Positions 34,318 to 42,182 of a DNA stretch of 64,000 nucleotides are shown here, piece after piece. The position numbers and the translations under genes were made by a program. Under the pieces are notes generated by a model. That model saw only the letters and a list, made by a program, of their open reading frames with translations, did no database searches and was not told the origin of the DNA. Numbering within the stretch: position 1 is the first letter of the stretch; each line of letters opens with the position of its first letter. The stretch comes from CAZMGV01 sp964565925 (GTDB lineage Bacteria > JAGRBM01 > JAHCIT01): positions 1-64,000 of the forward strand of contig CAZMGV010000020.1 in assembly GCA_964565925.1 (NCBI GenBank), in the 5' to 3' direction.

Positions 34318-35846
34318 GACTGGCCTCCCAGCTCCCAAACGAGCGCGCCGTTGAACTCCTGATAATGGCCGAAACTGTCGTCATCGAATTCGTATTTCAT
34401 GTCCAGACGGAAGTGGTCCGCAAACCGCCACCAGAACCGCCCGTAGTAACTCCGCACATCGCTTTGCTCGCGCTTCAGGTAGTAGTCGTATTTATACAGG
34501 GCATAACTGGTGCCCACCGACGCCTTCAATATCCTTGCCTTCTTGTAGGCCAGTTCACCGCCGCCGGTGACGATCTTCCGGTCGGCCAGAGTCGGATCGG
34601 GGGTACGCCAGTAATCGATGGTTCCGTTCAGCGACAGTCCGTCTATGAACACTTTCGTGAAGGTCACGGACGAATAGCCTCTGGAAAACTCCCGATTGAA
34701 CTGGGTGCTGTATTCCACCCTGTCCAGCCGCCTGAGCTGCATGCCGGCCTCGACGATCATCAGGCTGAAAAATCCCTTGGAAATCATCGCCCGGATATCG
34801 TGGTAGGGCATCAGCTCAAACAGCGTCGCGCTGAAACGGTCGAACTCCAGCGCCAGCTGGTTTTCCGGATGAAGCAGCTTCTGGTAGGACACCTGGGCGA
34901 GCAGTTCCCACTCCGGCTTGTTGTAGGTGAGGCGACCCATCACGTCACGGCCCTGTTTCTCGAGTACCGTGAAATAGCCGTCCACCATCAGGTCATGTGC
35001 GACGGTCTGCCAGCCGCTGAAGCGGAACAGGTCGTTGTGATGCTTCCCGTAGAAGTAGTCGTTGACGTGCATCCAGTCGATGCGGGCCCGGGCCGAATAC
35101 CAGGGTCTTGCCTGGCCGAACAGCCCGGCGATCAGCTTTCCGTCGGAATACTGGCCGTAGGTCCGGACCGGAACGCCGATGTAGCCGCCGGTCTGTACCT
35201 TGTTGCGGGCGAGCCAGCGGCTCTCAGCGTAGGCTCCGTCCACGTAGGCCATTTCCGGCGTCGTGTAGATGGTCTGCCGGCCGAGCCGGATCGTCTCCAT
35301 GTACTTCACGCGGTTGATGTCGATATAGCCGTCGTAAAACCGGCCGTCCGCCCGCCCGTTCTTCGGATCGGCGAGGTTGTCATAGGAGTAGAAACCCCGC
35401 GGGTTCTGGTGCCCGTCCAGGTCGACCGACACCCGTGCAAGCATGCGGGCAGTGACACGGTCCTTCGTCGAATCGCCGACGCCCAGATTGAACAGGCCGT
35501 AATAATCCTGGTCGCTCGATCCGCTCGTCCAGCGGGCCCGGTAGCGGTTCGAAATCCAGCCGCTGACAGGCGTCGCCGCTCCGGCCGGTGTGCTGAGCGC
35601 GAAACAGTCGCGCGGATCTGACGAGAACGGATCCTTCACGCACCAGGGAGCTTTCGTTTCGGCAGGTGTCGTTTCGGAAGTTTTATTTTTTTCTACGGGA
35701 GCGGGTTCGGAGACGGCGGGTTTTGCGTCGGCCGCGTCTTGGGCGAAGGCCGGACTGCCGAATGCCAGGACTACTGCCGGGAGAACCGCCCAAGCCACCG
35801 AGGCCGAGACTTTCTCTCGCATCTTGCGGAACCTGAACCCCGGCAT
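34314..35846 (-). CDS. Outer-membrane beta-barrel porin of the cytochrome conduit
   Basis: A 510-residue protein with a signal peptide (residues about 13-35, ending AFA), a charged linker, and a region from about residue 90 rich in alternating amphipathic strands and aromatic girdles (YDGYIDINRV, RFWWRFADHFRLDMKYEF). Two cysteines sit before the barrel (APWCVKDP and PRDCFAL). MtrB carries an N-terminal CxxC, but the spacing here is wider. It is shorter than MtrB (about 700 residues). Translational coupling to the 13-heme cytochrome argues that the two form a porin-cytochrome pair, the porin acting as sheath. ATG 35846 is preceded by GGAG. Sequence alone does not prove the MtrB role. Confidence 0.75.
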   Translation of the reverse strand: MPGFRFRKMREKVSASVAWAVLPAVVLAFGSPAFAQDAADAKPAVSEPAPVEKNKTSETTPAETKAPWCVKDPFSSDPRDCFALSTPAGAATPVSGWISNRYRARWTSGSSDQDYYGLFNLGVGDSTKDRVTARMLARVSVDLDGHQNPRGFYSYDNLADPKNGRADGRFYDGYIDINRVKYMETIRLGRQTIYTTPEMAYVDGAYAESRWLARNKVQTGGYIGVPVRTYGQYSDGKLIAGLFGQARPWYSARARIDWMHVNDYFYGKHHNDLFRFSGWQTVAHDLMVDGYFTVLEKQGRDVMGRLTYNKPEWELLAQVSYQKLLHPENQLALEFDRFSATLFELMPYHDIRAMISKGFFSLMIVEAGMQLRRLDRVEYSTQFNREFSRGYSSVTFTKVFIDGLSLNGTIDYWRTPDPTLADRKIVTGGGELAYKKARILKASVGTSYALYKYDYYLKREQSDVRSYYGRFWWRFADHFRLDMKYEFDDDSFGHYQEFNGALVWELGGQS

Positions 35847-36093
35847 CCTGAATTACTCCGAAAAATGTTGAGTGATGGAAACTTTAAAACTGGGCTGGCT
35901 GCTGTACTGTGAGGTCCTTTTCTCCTTTCCATGAGCCTGGTTCTTTTGCGCTCGCCCCAGGTTCACGCGAACAATAGAGTTGAAGGACTTCCAAAACACT
36001 GATGCAGCTCAGTTTCAATTAAATTTGCTGAATTATTATAGCGCCGCACTGACAAATGTCAGTTCCGTGCGGGTATAGAAGATCGTTCACTGA

Positions 36094-36170
36094 TGGCGGG
36101 CCCGGAGGGACTCGAACCCCCGGCCTACTGGTTCGAAGCCAGCCGCTCTATCCAACTGAGCTACGGGCCC
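36094..36170 (-). tRNA. tRNA-Arg (anticodon TCG)
   Basis: Cloverleaf on the minus strand. Acceptor GGGCCCG pairs with CGGGCCC; D arm GCTC-AGTTGGATA-GAGC; anticodon arm GCTGG-CTTCGAA-CCAGT gives anticodon TCG (reads CGA); T arm GGGGG-TTCGAGT-CCCTC. The discriminator is G and the CCA end is encoded (plus-strand TGG at 36094-36096). It is 247 bases upstream of the porin gene that heads the cytochrome island, with its 3' end facing the island. Confidence 0.95.
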
Positions 36171-36254
36171 GCGTCGTGAGACTGCACCGGAGTAGCACAG
36201 GATAATGCCGGACTGAACAGCCCCGGATACAGGGCGCCGCACGGAAAAATGCCC

Positions 36255-36281
36255 CGGCCGGAAAGGCTTTCGGACCGGCCG
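36255..36281. promoter_or_regulatory. Inverted repeat upstream of marR-like gene
   Basis: CGGCCGG (36255-36261) and CCGGCCG (36275-36281) flank 13 bases. It lies in the divergent gap between tRNA-Arg and the MarR-family gene, just before a TTAATCTGTTT stretch. It could be an operator or a terminator-like hairpin. Confidence 0.35.
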
Positions 36282-36303
36282 TTTACGTGTTAATCTGTTT
36301 CGC

Positions 36304-36828
36304 ATGTCGATAGATCACGTCACCAACCCGAAGGAACGGCTGCTCGCACTGCTTCTCAGCATCGGCGGCCTTATGGAACAGGTCTCCAACCGGCAGATCT
36401 TCAAGCAGTTCGACCTCTCGAACGCCCAGTACGAGGTGCTCCAGCTTCTCGCTGACCGGTCGGGTCCGATGAATCTGTCCGATCTGTCCAGACTGCTCGT
36501 GGTATCCAACGCCAACGTGACGGGCCTGATTGACCGCATGGAAGCCCAGGGTCTCGTCAAGCGAAAGACCAAAGCGGCGGACGGCCGGGTCCGGCTGATC
36601 GAGATCACCGCCGCCGGACGAACCAAGTTCAAGCAGGCCCATGCGGCCCAGGCGGACGGGATCAACGAGTATCTGCAGACGTTCAGCGACGACGACATCC
36701 GCAATATCCTGAAGCCCCTCGAAATCCTTTATATGAGGGCTGAGGCCGCGGCCACCGGCATCTACAAGCTGCGCTGCAATCCCGAGTCTGAAGCGCGTAC
36801 CAAGAAATCCGCAGCCTCCGCGGAATAA
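36304..36828 (+). CDS. MarR-family transcriptional regulator
   Basis: A 174-residue MarR-type winged-helix dimer: recognition helix region SDLSRLLVVSNANVTGLIDRMEAQGLV, wing KTKAADGRVRLIEITAAG, and N- and C-terminal dimerisation helices. MarR proteins typically respond to aromatic or phenolic ligands. It heads a cluster of small-molecule catabolic genes and probably controls them, although a terminator follows it. The C-terminal 20 residues are longer than usual and lysine/serine-rich. No clear Shine-Dalgarno sequence precedes ATG 36304. Confidence 0.88.
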   Translation: MSIDHVTNPKERLLALLLSIGGLMEQVSNRQIFKQFDLSNAQYEVLQLLADRSGPMNLSDLSRLLVVSNANVTGLIDRMEAQGLVKRKTKAADGRVRLIEITAAGRTKFKQAHAAQADGINEYLQTFSDDDIRNILKPLEILYMRAEAAATGIYKLRCNPESEARTKKSAASAE

Positions 36829-36839
36829 CCGCCCCGCAT

Positions 36840-36875
36840 CTTTCACGAAGCCGTGAAAGCACCGGTTTCTTTTTC
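36840..36875 (+). terminator. Terminator after marR-like gene
   Basis: CTTTCACG (36840-36847), loop AAGC, CGTGAAAG (36852-36859), then CACCGG and the T-rich TTTCTTTTT. It lies 11 bases after the marR-like stop. Confidence 0.65.
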
Positions 36876-36949
36876 GGGCGAAACCGTTAGGCTCCCCGGC
36901 CACTGATCACCGACTGACTATTGTCCGGTACCGGCGGAGCCCTCGTCCC

Positions 36950-37501
36950 ATGAGCAAGCGAATTCCCAGACTCGAACAGGCCCAGATGACGGCAGATCTC
37001 GCCGCCCGGCTGGAACCCCGGGTGAAACGACTCGGTTATCTGGGCGAGTTCTTCAAGTGCGCCGCCAACGAACCCAAGGTGCTCGCCACCTTCATGCAGC
37101 TCACGGACGACCTGAAGGAAGCACTTCCCGACAGGCTGACCGAAGTCGTCGCCCTGACGGTCTCCACGGCAACGGACAATCCCTACGAACGTCACCAGCA
37201 CGAGCGGCTCAGCGAGAAGCTCGGGTTTGGACGCGACTGGATCCTCGAGGTCATGTCGCTGAAAAGCTCCGGTGTTCTGATGAAGCCGGCTGAAACGGCG
37301 GTCCAGAAGCTCACGCTCGCCGCAGTCCGCAGCCACGGGAAAAACTGTACCCCGGAACTGGAGACCGCCATCGACCAGATCGGTCCCAGCCAGGCGGTGG
37401 CGGTCCTGCTGCTCGTCGGACGCTATCTGACGCATGCGATTTTCGTGAACTCGCTGGGGCTCAAACCACCCGTACCGTCGATCTTCGCCGGAGGCGATTA
37501 A
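36950..37501 (+). CDS. Carboxymuconolactone decarboxylase-family protein
   Basis: A 183-residue all-helical protein of the CMD/AhpD family. The core segment TATDNPYERHQHERLSEKLG aligns with the family active-site helix. It has the decarboxylase-type histidines (HQHERL) and lacks the redox CxxC of AhpD, so it is more likely a lyase/decarboxylase-like enzyme than a peroxidase partner. ATG 36950 is spaced after GAGCC without a strong Shine-Dalgarno sequence. It is followed after two bases by the ornithine-cyclodeaminase-like gene. Substrate unknown. Confidence 0.8.
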   Translation: MSKRIPRLEQAQMTADLAARLEPRVKRLGYLGEFFKCAANEPKVLATFMQLTDDLKEALPDRLTEVVALTVSTATDNPYERHQHERLSEKLGFGRDWILEVMSLKSSGVLMKPAETAVQKLTLAAVRSHGKNCTPELETAIDQIGPSQAVAVLLLVGRYLTHAIFVNSLGLKPPVPSIFAGGD

Positions 37502-37503
37502 TC

Positions 37504-38511
37504 GTGAACGGTCCCCTCTGGATATCCGAGCAGGAAGTCGCTTCGGTCATGTCCATGACGTCGGCCATCGCCGCCCTCGAGAAAGGGCTTGAGATCGAGG
37601 CGTCGGGCAAGGCCCGGAACATGGTCAAAACCCATGTGAACTTTCTGAGCCATGGAAACCTTCATGCCATCGGTGCCGCGTTTGAAACCCCCTTTGCAGA
37701 GGGCATACCAGGCGTCATCGGCACCAAAACGTGGGCGCATACGGACGGCGGTGCCATGCCGCTGCTCGTTCTGTTCAATGCCGGTAATGGACAGCTGCTG
37801 GCCGTAATCGAGGCATTCGCTCTGGGGCAGCTCAGAACCGGCGGGATTTCCGGCGTAGCCACCCGCTGGCTCGCCAGAACGGACGCCGACGAACTGGCGG
37901 TCGTCGGCGCAGGCAAGCAGGCGCTGGCGCAGGTCGGGGCCGTCAACTGTGTCCGCCCCCTGAAGCGTGTCCGGGTGTTCAGCCGGTCCGAAGAAAAGCG
38001 GCACGAATTTACCGAAAAACTGAAGAAGAAGTTTCCTGCGATTGCCGTCGAGGCGTTCCCGTCCGTCAACGAGACCGTGCAGGGAGCGCCGATTGTTACG
38101 ATCGTCACCCGCGCGACGGAACCGTTTCTGGGCGCCCCGATGCTCGCCCCCGGGGCCCATATCAATGCGGTCGGTGCGATCACTCCGGAGCGGGCCGAGT
38201 TCCATCAGGACCTGTTCCCCCGGGCACACCGACTGGCGGCCGACAGCATCGAACAGGTGAAAAAACTCTCCCGGGAGTTCCGCGACCAGTTCGGGGACGA
38301 TCCCAACTGCTGGACTCATGTGGAGAGCATCGCAACGGTGGTATCCAGAAAGCGGTTACGGACCGAAACCGATGACCTGTCCATCTTCAAGGCGATGGGC
38401 GTGGGGATCTCGGACCTGTCGGTAGGCATCGAAGTCCTGCGTCAGGCCCGGCAGAAGAAACTGGGACGCGAGATTCCGATGCCCGTGCGCGCCGAAATCT
38501 CGTTTACGTAA
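37504..38511 (+). CDS. Ornithine cyclodeaminase/mu-crystallin-family protein
   Basis: A 335-residue NAD(P)-dependent enzyme of the OCD/mu-crystallin family. The dinucleotide motif is VVGAGKQALAQV (about residues 137-148). The conserved N-terminal region KTHVNF and GTKTW, and the ALGQLRTGGISGVATRWLAR segment, are family-typical. Members reduce imines or ketimines, deaminate ornithine or lysine, or act on opine-like compounds. The start is GTG 37504, two bases after the CMD gene. Context suggests a step in the breakdown of a nitrogenous or aromatic acid. The exact reaction is unknown. Confidence 0.87.
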   Translation: MNGPLWISEQEVASVMSMTSAIAALEKGLEIEASGKARNMVKTHVNFLSHGNLHAIGAAFETPFAEGIPGVIGTKTWAHTDGGAMPLLVLFNAGNGQLLAVIEAFALGQLRTGGISGVATRWLARTDADELAVVGAGKQALAQVGAVNCVRPLKRVRVFSRSEEKRHEFTEKLKKKFPAIAVEAFPSVNETVQGAPIVTIVTRATEPFLGAPMLAPGAHINAVGAITPERAEFHQDLFPRAHRLAADSIEQVKKLSREFRDQFGDDPNCWTHVESIATVVSRKRLRTETDDLSIFKAMGVGISDLSVGIEVLRQARQKKLGREIPMPVRAEISFT

Positions 38512-38523
38512 GGGAGTGACGAC

Positions 38524-39636
38524 ATGTTCAGCGAAAACCCGAAAGTGAACTTCATTGACCGCACGGGGGCCCCTGCCCCGAAACTGGAGCTGATGAAACC
38601 GCTGCTCATTTCGGCCGAGGAAATCGACGCCGAAATAAAGCGGCTCGCCTCGCTGCCCAAACCGGCCAATGGCCGCCGCCAGTCGATCATCTCGCATCCG
38701 GATACCGGCACCGGAAATGGACTTGCACCTGGCACGCAGGTGACGCTGAACGTGATGCTGCCCGGCGAGCGCACGGCGCCTATCCGCCATAACTCGTCAC
38801 AGGTGAACTTCTGCATCCGTGGCGGCGGGCATTCGGTGATCGGCGGTAAGCGTATCGATTTCGAGCAGTACGACGTCTGGAACACCCCGTCGGGCGCCGT
38901 CTACGAACATTTCAATGACACCAAAGAGACCCAAGTACGGCTCTGCTACTCGAACGCCGCCCTGCTCGAAAAGATGAATATCCATGTGGTCGACGAGGAC
39001 CCCCATGGGCCCAAACCCTGGGACGAAAAGCGCGGCAGCACCGAACCGGGCGGACACGGTCACGCAGATGCGAACCCGTTCGGCACCTTCAAGATCACGG
39101 ACGACGGCGCCTGGCTCATGCCGTACGAAAAGCTCGTGAACCCGGATGTCGTGGAATGGCCTGTCCTTCACTGGCCGTGGAAACGGGTGAAGGCCGAACT
39201 CGACAAGCTCGCGAGCCTCGGGCAGGACTACAAGGGCAGGCGGCTATACCTGCTCTATCATCCCTCGACGGGCCGCTTTAACGGTACGGCGCCGAACTTC
39301 TTCGCCACGATCACGATCCGGCCTCCGAAGATCGTCGACCGGCCGCACCGCCACTCGTCATCGGCCATCAACTATTTCTTCGGCGGTACCGGGCACAGTC
39401 TCGTGGACGGCAAGCGCTACCACTGGAAAGCGGGCGATCTGATGCTCACCGCGCCCGGCTGGGCCGTTCACAACCACGCCTCGGACGACAACCCCGTGTA
39501 CGAGCTGACCATCCAGGACAGCCCGCTCAATCTCGCCATGGACTCGCTCATGTGGCAGGAGGATCTGGGCCGACCGTACTCGATGCTCGGCTCGTCCAAA
39601 GGGTTCGAAACCAACCGCGCGAAAATGGCAGGATAA
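38524..39636 (+). CDS. Double-cupin protein (gentisate-dioxygenase-like)
   Basis: A 370-residue bicupin. The first cupin has IRHNSSQVNFCIRGGGHSVI and the second RPHRHSSSAINYFFGGTGHS. The second retains an intact histidine triad-like set (HRH and VHNH), so a metal probably binds there. The layout matches gentisate 1,2-dioxygenase and salicylate 1,2-dioxygenase relatives that cleave aromatic rings with Fe(II). ATG 38524 follows AAGGGAG. It sits between OCD-like and DapA-like genes, consistent with ring cleavage followed by aldol cleavage (inference). Confidence 0.82.
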   Translation: MFSENPKVNFIDRTGAPAPKLELMKPLLISAEEIDAEIKRLASLPKPANGRRQSIISHPDTGTGNGLAPGTQVTLNVMLPGERTAPIRHNSSQVNFCIRGGGHSVIGGKRIDFEQYDVWNTPSGAVYEHFNDTKETQVRLCYSNAALLEKMNIHVVDEDPHGPKPWDEKRGSTEPGGHGHADANPFGTFKITDDGAWLMPYEKLVNPDVVEWPVLHWPWKRVKAELDKLASLGQDYKGRRLYLLYHPSTGRFNGTAPNFFATITIRPPKIVDRPHRHSSSAINYFFGGTGHSLVDGKRYHWKAGDLMLTAPGWAVHNHASDDNPVYELTIQDSPLNLAMDSLMWQEDLGRPYSMLGSSKGFETNRAKMAG

Positions 39637-39645
39637 ACGAAGAAG

Positions 39646-40545
39646 ATGATTCAGCTCGACAACAAGTTCCTCAAAGGCAGTTACCCGCCGGTTGTCACAC
39701 CGTTCAGGAACGGCGAAGTCGACTACAAGAAATACGCCGAACTGGTCGAATACCAGATATCGAACGGCACGCACGGAATTCTCGTTACCGGCACCACCGG
39801 CGAACCCAGCACGCTGACCGTCGAAGAGCGGGCGAAGCTGCTGGACACGGCCGTCAGGCAGACAAAGAAGCGGGTTCCGGTCGTGGCCGCCACCGGTTGC
39901 GAATCCTACGCGGCGACGCTCGATCTCACGCGACAGGCGGACAGGCTGGGAGCCGACGCGCTGCTGATCGTGACGCCCTACTACATCAAGCCGCCGCAGC
40001 GCGGTCTGGTCGAATATTACGTGGCACTCGGCCGCGAATCGAAGCTGCCGCAGATGATCTATCACATCCCGGGCCGGGCCGTGGTGAACGTCACCGTCGA
40101 TACAGTGGCGAAGATCGCCGACAAGGTGCCCCATCTGGTCGGCATCAAGCACGCGGTGAACGATCTCGAGTTCGTCTCGGAACTACTGGTGAAGATGGGC
40201 CACGAGTTCCGGGTGTTTGTGGGGCTGGAAAGTCTGAGCTTCCCGATGATGGCGGTGGGGGCTTCGGGGCTGATGAACGCCGTCGGAAATATCGCTCCGC
40301 GCAAGGTGGCCGACATCTGCAACCGCGTTTTTGCGGGCGACCTCGAAGGGGCGAAAAAGCTGCACTACGACCTGTTCGAGCTGAACAAGGCCGTCTTCCT
40401 GGACACGAACCCGATCCCGATGAAATACATGATGAAGCGGATGGGCTTGCTCGAGAAGAACGAACACCGGCTGCCGATGGTGCCGGCAACCCCGGATCAG
40501 GAAAAGCAGCTGGACGAGGTTTTGAAGAAAGCCGGTCTCATCTAG
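39646..40545 (+). CDS. DapA-like class I aldolase/lyase
   Basis: A 299-residue TIM-barrel protein of the DHDPS/N-acetylneuraminate lyase family. It shows the substrate-binding GTTGEPSTL motif, the tyrosine motif IYHIPGRAV, and the Schiff-base lysine in HLVGIKHAVND. Members condense or cleave pyruvate-containing compounds, including dihydrodipicolinate synthesis and various catabolic aldolases. The catabolic neighbours (CMD, OCD, cupin) and the MarR regulator argue against a housekeeping lysine-biosynthesis role. It is nine bases after the cupin gene. Confidence 0.88.
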   Translation: MIQLDNKFLKGSYPPVVTPFRNGEVDYKKYAELVEYQISNGTHGILVTGTTGEPSTLTVEERAKLLDTAVRQTKKRVPVVAATGCESYAATLDLTRQADRLGADALLIVTPYYIKPPQRGLVEYYVALGRESKLPQMIYHIPGRAVVNVTVDTVAKIADKVPHLVGIKHAVNDLEFVSELLVKMGHEFRVFVGLESLSFPMMAVGASGLMNAVGNIAPRKVADICNRVFAGDLEGAKKLHYDLFELNKAVFLDTNPIPMKYMMKRMGLLEKNEHRLPMVPATPDQEKQLDEVLKKAGLI

Positions 40546-40548
40546 AAG

Positions 40549-40974
40549 TTACCTCAGGGGCCGGTGCTCCGTTCCCCTGCCCCAGGTAATGGCGACGAGA
40601 TCTCCCGGGGTGACCACCCGGATCCGGTGCCACATCCCGCGCTGGACTACGCAGGCCGTTCCGGCAATCAGCTCGACCGTCCGCTCGACGCCCTTGTCGT
40701 CCAGCAGCACGTTCAGTTCGCCCGTTCTGGCGAACAGAATCTCTTCGCCTTCGGGGTGCATCTCCCAGTGATCCGGGTCCATTGTCAGTTCATACGCAGT
40801 GACCAGCCAGCCGTTTCCGGCCGCTACCCGTTTGCCGTCCTGCGTGACGGGGTTCCCACCGGTCAGGTCTTTCCAGAATGCCTCGGTGCCCTCGACTGTC
40901 GCAGCAGCGCCGCCGGCTTCCAGATGTACATAGATGCTCGTCAGATCGAATCCGTGCTGCAAGAGGCTGCTCAT
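40549..40974 (-). CDS. Single-domain cupin protein
   Basis: A 141-residue cupin with the metal-site pattern HWEMHPEGEEILFARTGE and the second motif PGDLVAITWGRG. GMWHRIRV supplies a further histidine. It is convergent with the DapA-like gene, with only three bases between the stops. It might be a small isomerase or dioxygenase of the same pathway, or unrelated. Function unknown. Confidence 0.8.
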   Translation of the reverse strand: MSSLLQHGFDLTSIYVHLEAGGAAATVEGTEAFWKDLTGGNPVTQDGKRVAAGNGWLVTAYELTMDPDHWEMHPEGEEILFARTGELNVLLDDKGVERTVELIAGTACVVQRGMWHRIRVVTPGDLVAITWGRGTEHRPLR

Positions 40975-41019
40975 TGGGGGTGTTTCTCCTGGACCGGAGT
41001 TTAGACCGGCTTCAGCCGC

Positions 41020-42033
41020 TCAGAACAGGCTGCCCTGCGCGGGCTCCCGCCTTACCTGCAGATTCTCTTCCATATCGGCGGTATTGATACCGAGCCGGCG
41101 GCAGGTGGCGTCGAACAGCTTTTCGGCCAGTTCCCAGCGGGGGCCGGATCCTTCCATCCTCGAACCGAAGCGGCTGTCGTTCATCTGACCGCCCCGCATC
41201 TCCCTTATCGCATTGACGATTTTCCGGGACCGCTCAGGGGGAAATGCCTCGCCGATTCTTTCCAGAAAGACCGGCAGGACTTCTCCCGAAAGCCTCACGA
41301 GCGTCATGAAGGCGCGCCTCGCCCCCGCCGCCCGCGCCAGTTCCAGTATCTTCGTCATGTCGGAATCGTTGAGCCCCGGGATCAGCGGCGCCAGCGAGAC
41401 CCCTGCGGGCACTCCGGCATCGTTCAGCAGTTTCACGGTTTCCAGCCGCTTCTGCGGCGACGGCGCCCCCGGCTCCATCTTTCGGGCGACCTCCGGGTCG
41501 ATAAACGGAACGCTGACGAAAATCCCCACACCGGCGACGTCGTTAAGCCTGCGCAGCAGTTCGATGTCCCGCCGGACGATGAGACCCTTGGTAATCATCG
41601 CAACCGGATTCCGGTGGGCCAGGCAGACCTCCAGGCACCGGCGGGTGATCCGGTAGCTTGCTTCCAGCGGCTGGTAGCAGTCTGTGTTGCCGGAGATCAC
41701 CACCGTCTCGTACCTCCACGACTTTTTCCGGAACTCCCGGTCGAGCAGTTCCGGTGCGTTCACCTTGACGATGATCTTCCGCTCGAAATCGGTCCCGGCT
41801 CCGAAATCCCAGTACTGATGCGACGACCGCGCATAGCAGTAGGCGCAGGCGTGCTGGCAGCCCCGGTAGGGATTCAGGCTGTACCGGAATCCCACGTCCG
41901 GGCTGTCGTTCCTGGACAGGATCGTTTTCGCCTGTTCCTCGTAAACGTGCAGTTCGGCCGGAGGGGGCCCCTCCAGCCACTCGACAGCGGTCGAATGCCA
42001 GGGGTTTGGCGGGTTGGAAACCGGTTTCAGCAT
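41020..42033 (-). CDS. Radical SAM protein, PA0069/SplB-like
   Basis: A 337-residue radical SAM protein. The cluster motif CQHACAYCYA is preceded by NPYRGC, which is diagnostic of the PA0069 family (related to spore photoproduct lyase in this region). TVVISGNTDCYQP and AMITKGLIVRRD are further family blocks. Its function is not established; DNA-repair-like roles have been proposed for relatives. ATG 42033 was chosen; a TTG at 42069 lies in a promoter-like stretch with a TACGGTAT direct repeat. It is divergent from purU. Confidence 0.85.
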   Translation of the reverse strand: MLKPVSNPPNPWHSTAVEWLEGPPPAELHVYEEQAKTILSRNDSPDVGFRYSLNPYRGCQHACAYCYARSSHQYWDFGAGTDFERKIIVKVNAPELLDREFRKKSWRYETVVISGNTDCYQPLEASYRITRRCLEVCLAHRNPVAMITKGLIVRRDIELLRRLNDVAGVGIFVSVPFIDPEVARKMEPGAPSPQKRLETVKLLNDAGVPAGVSLAPLIPGLNDSDMTKILELARAAGARRAFMTLVRLSGEVLPVFLERIGEAFPPERSRKIVNAIREMRGGQMNDSRFGSRMEGSGPRWELAEKLFDATCRRLGINTADMEENLQVRREPAQGSLF

Positions 42034-42182
42034 GGCTTCGTGGATACCGTACAAATACCGTATATACAAGAACTAAATTGGCCTCCTGCTGATGACGACG
42101 GAATGGGTTCTGTTAAACCTCAATCCAAGCCCCCGTAACCATTGGACTTGCCCGGAGAGGCCGCGCTATAGCGCACGGGCTT

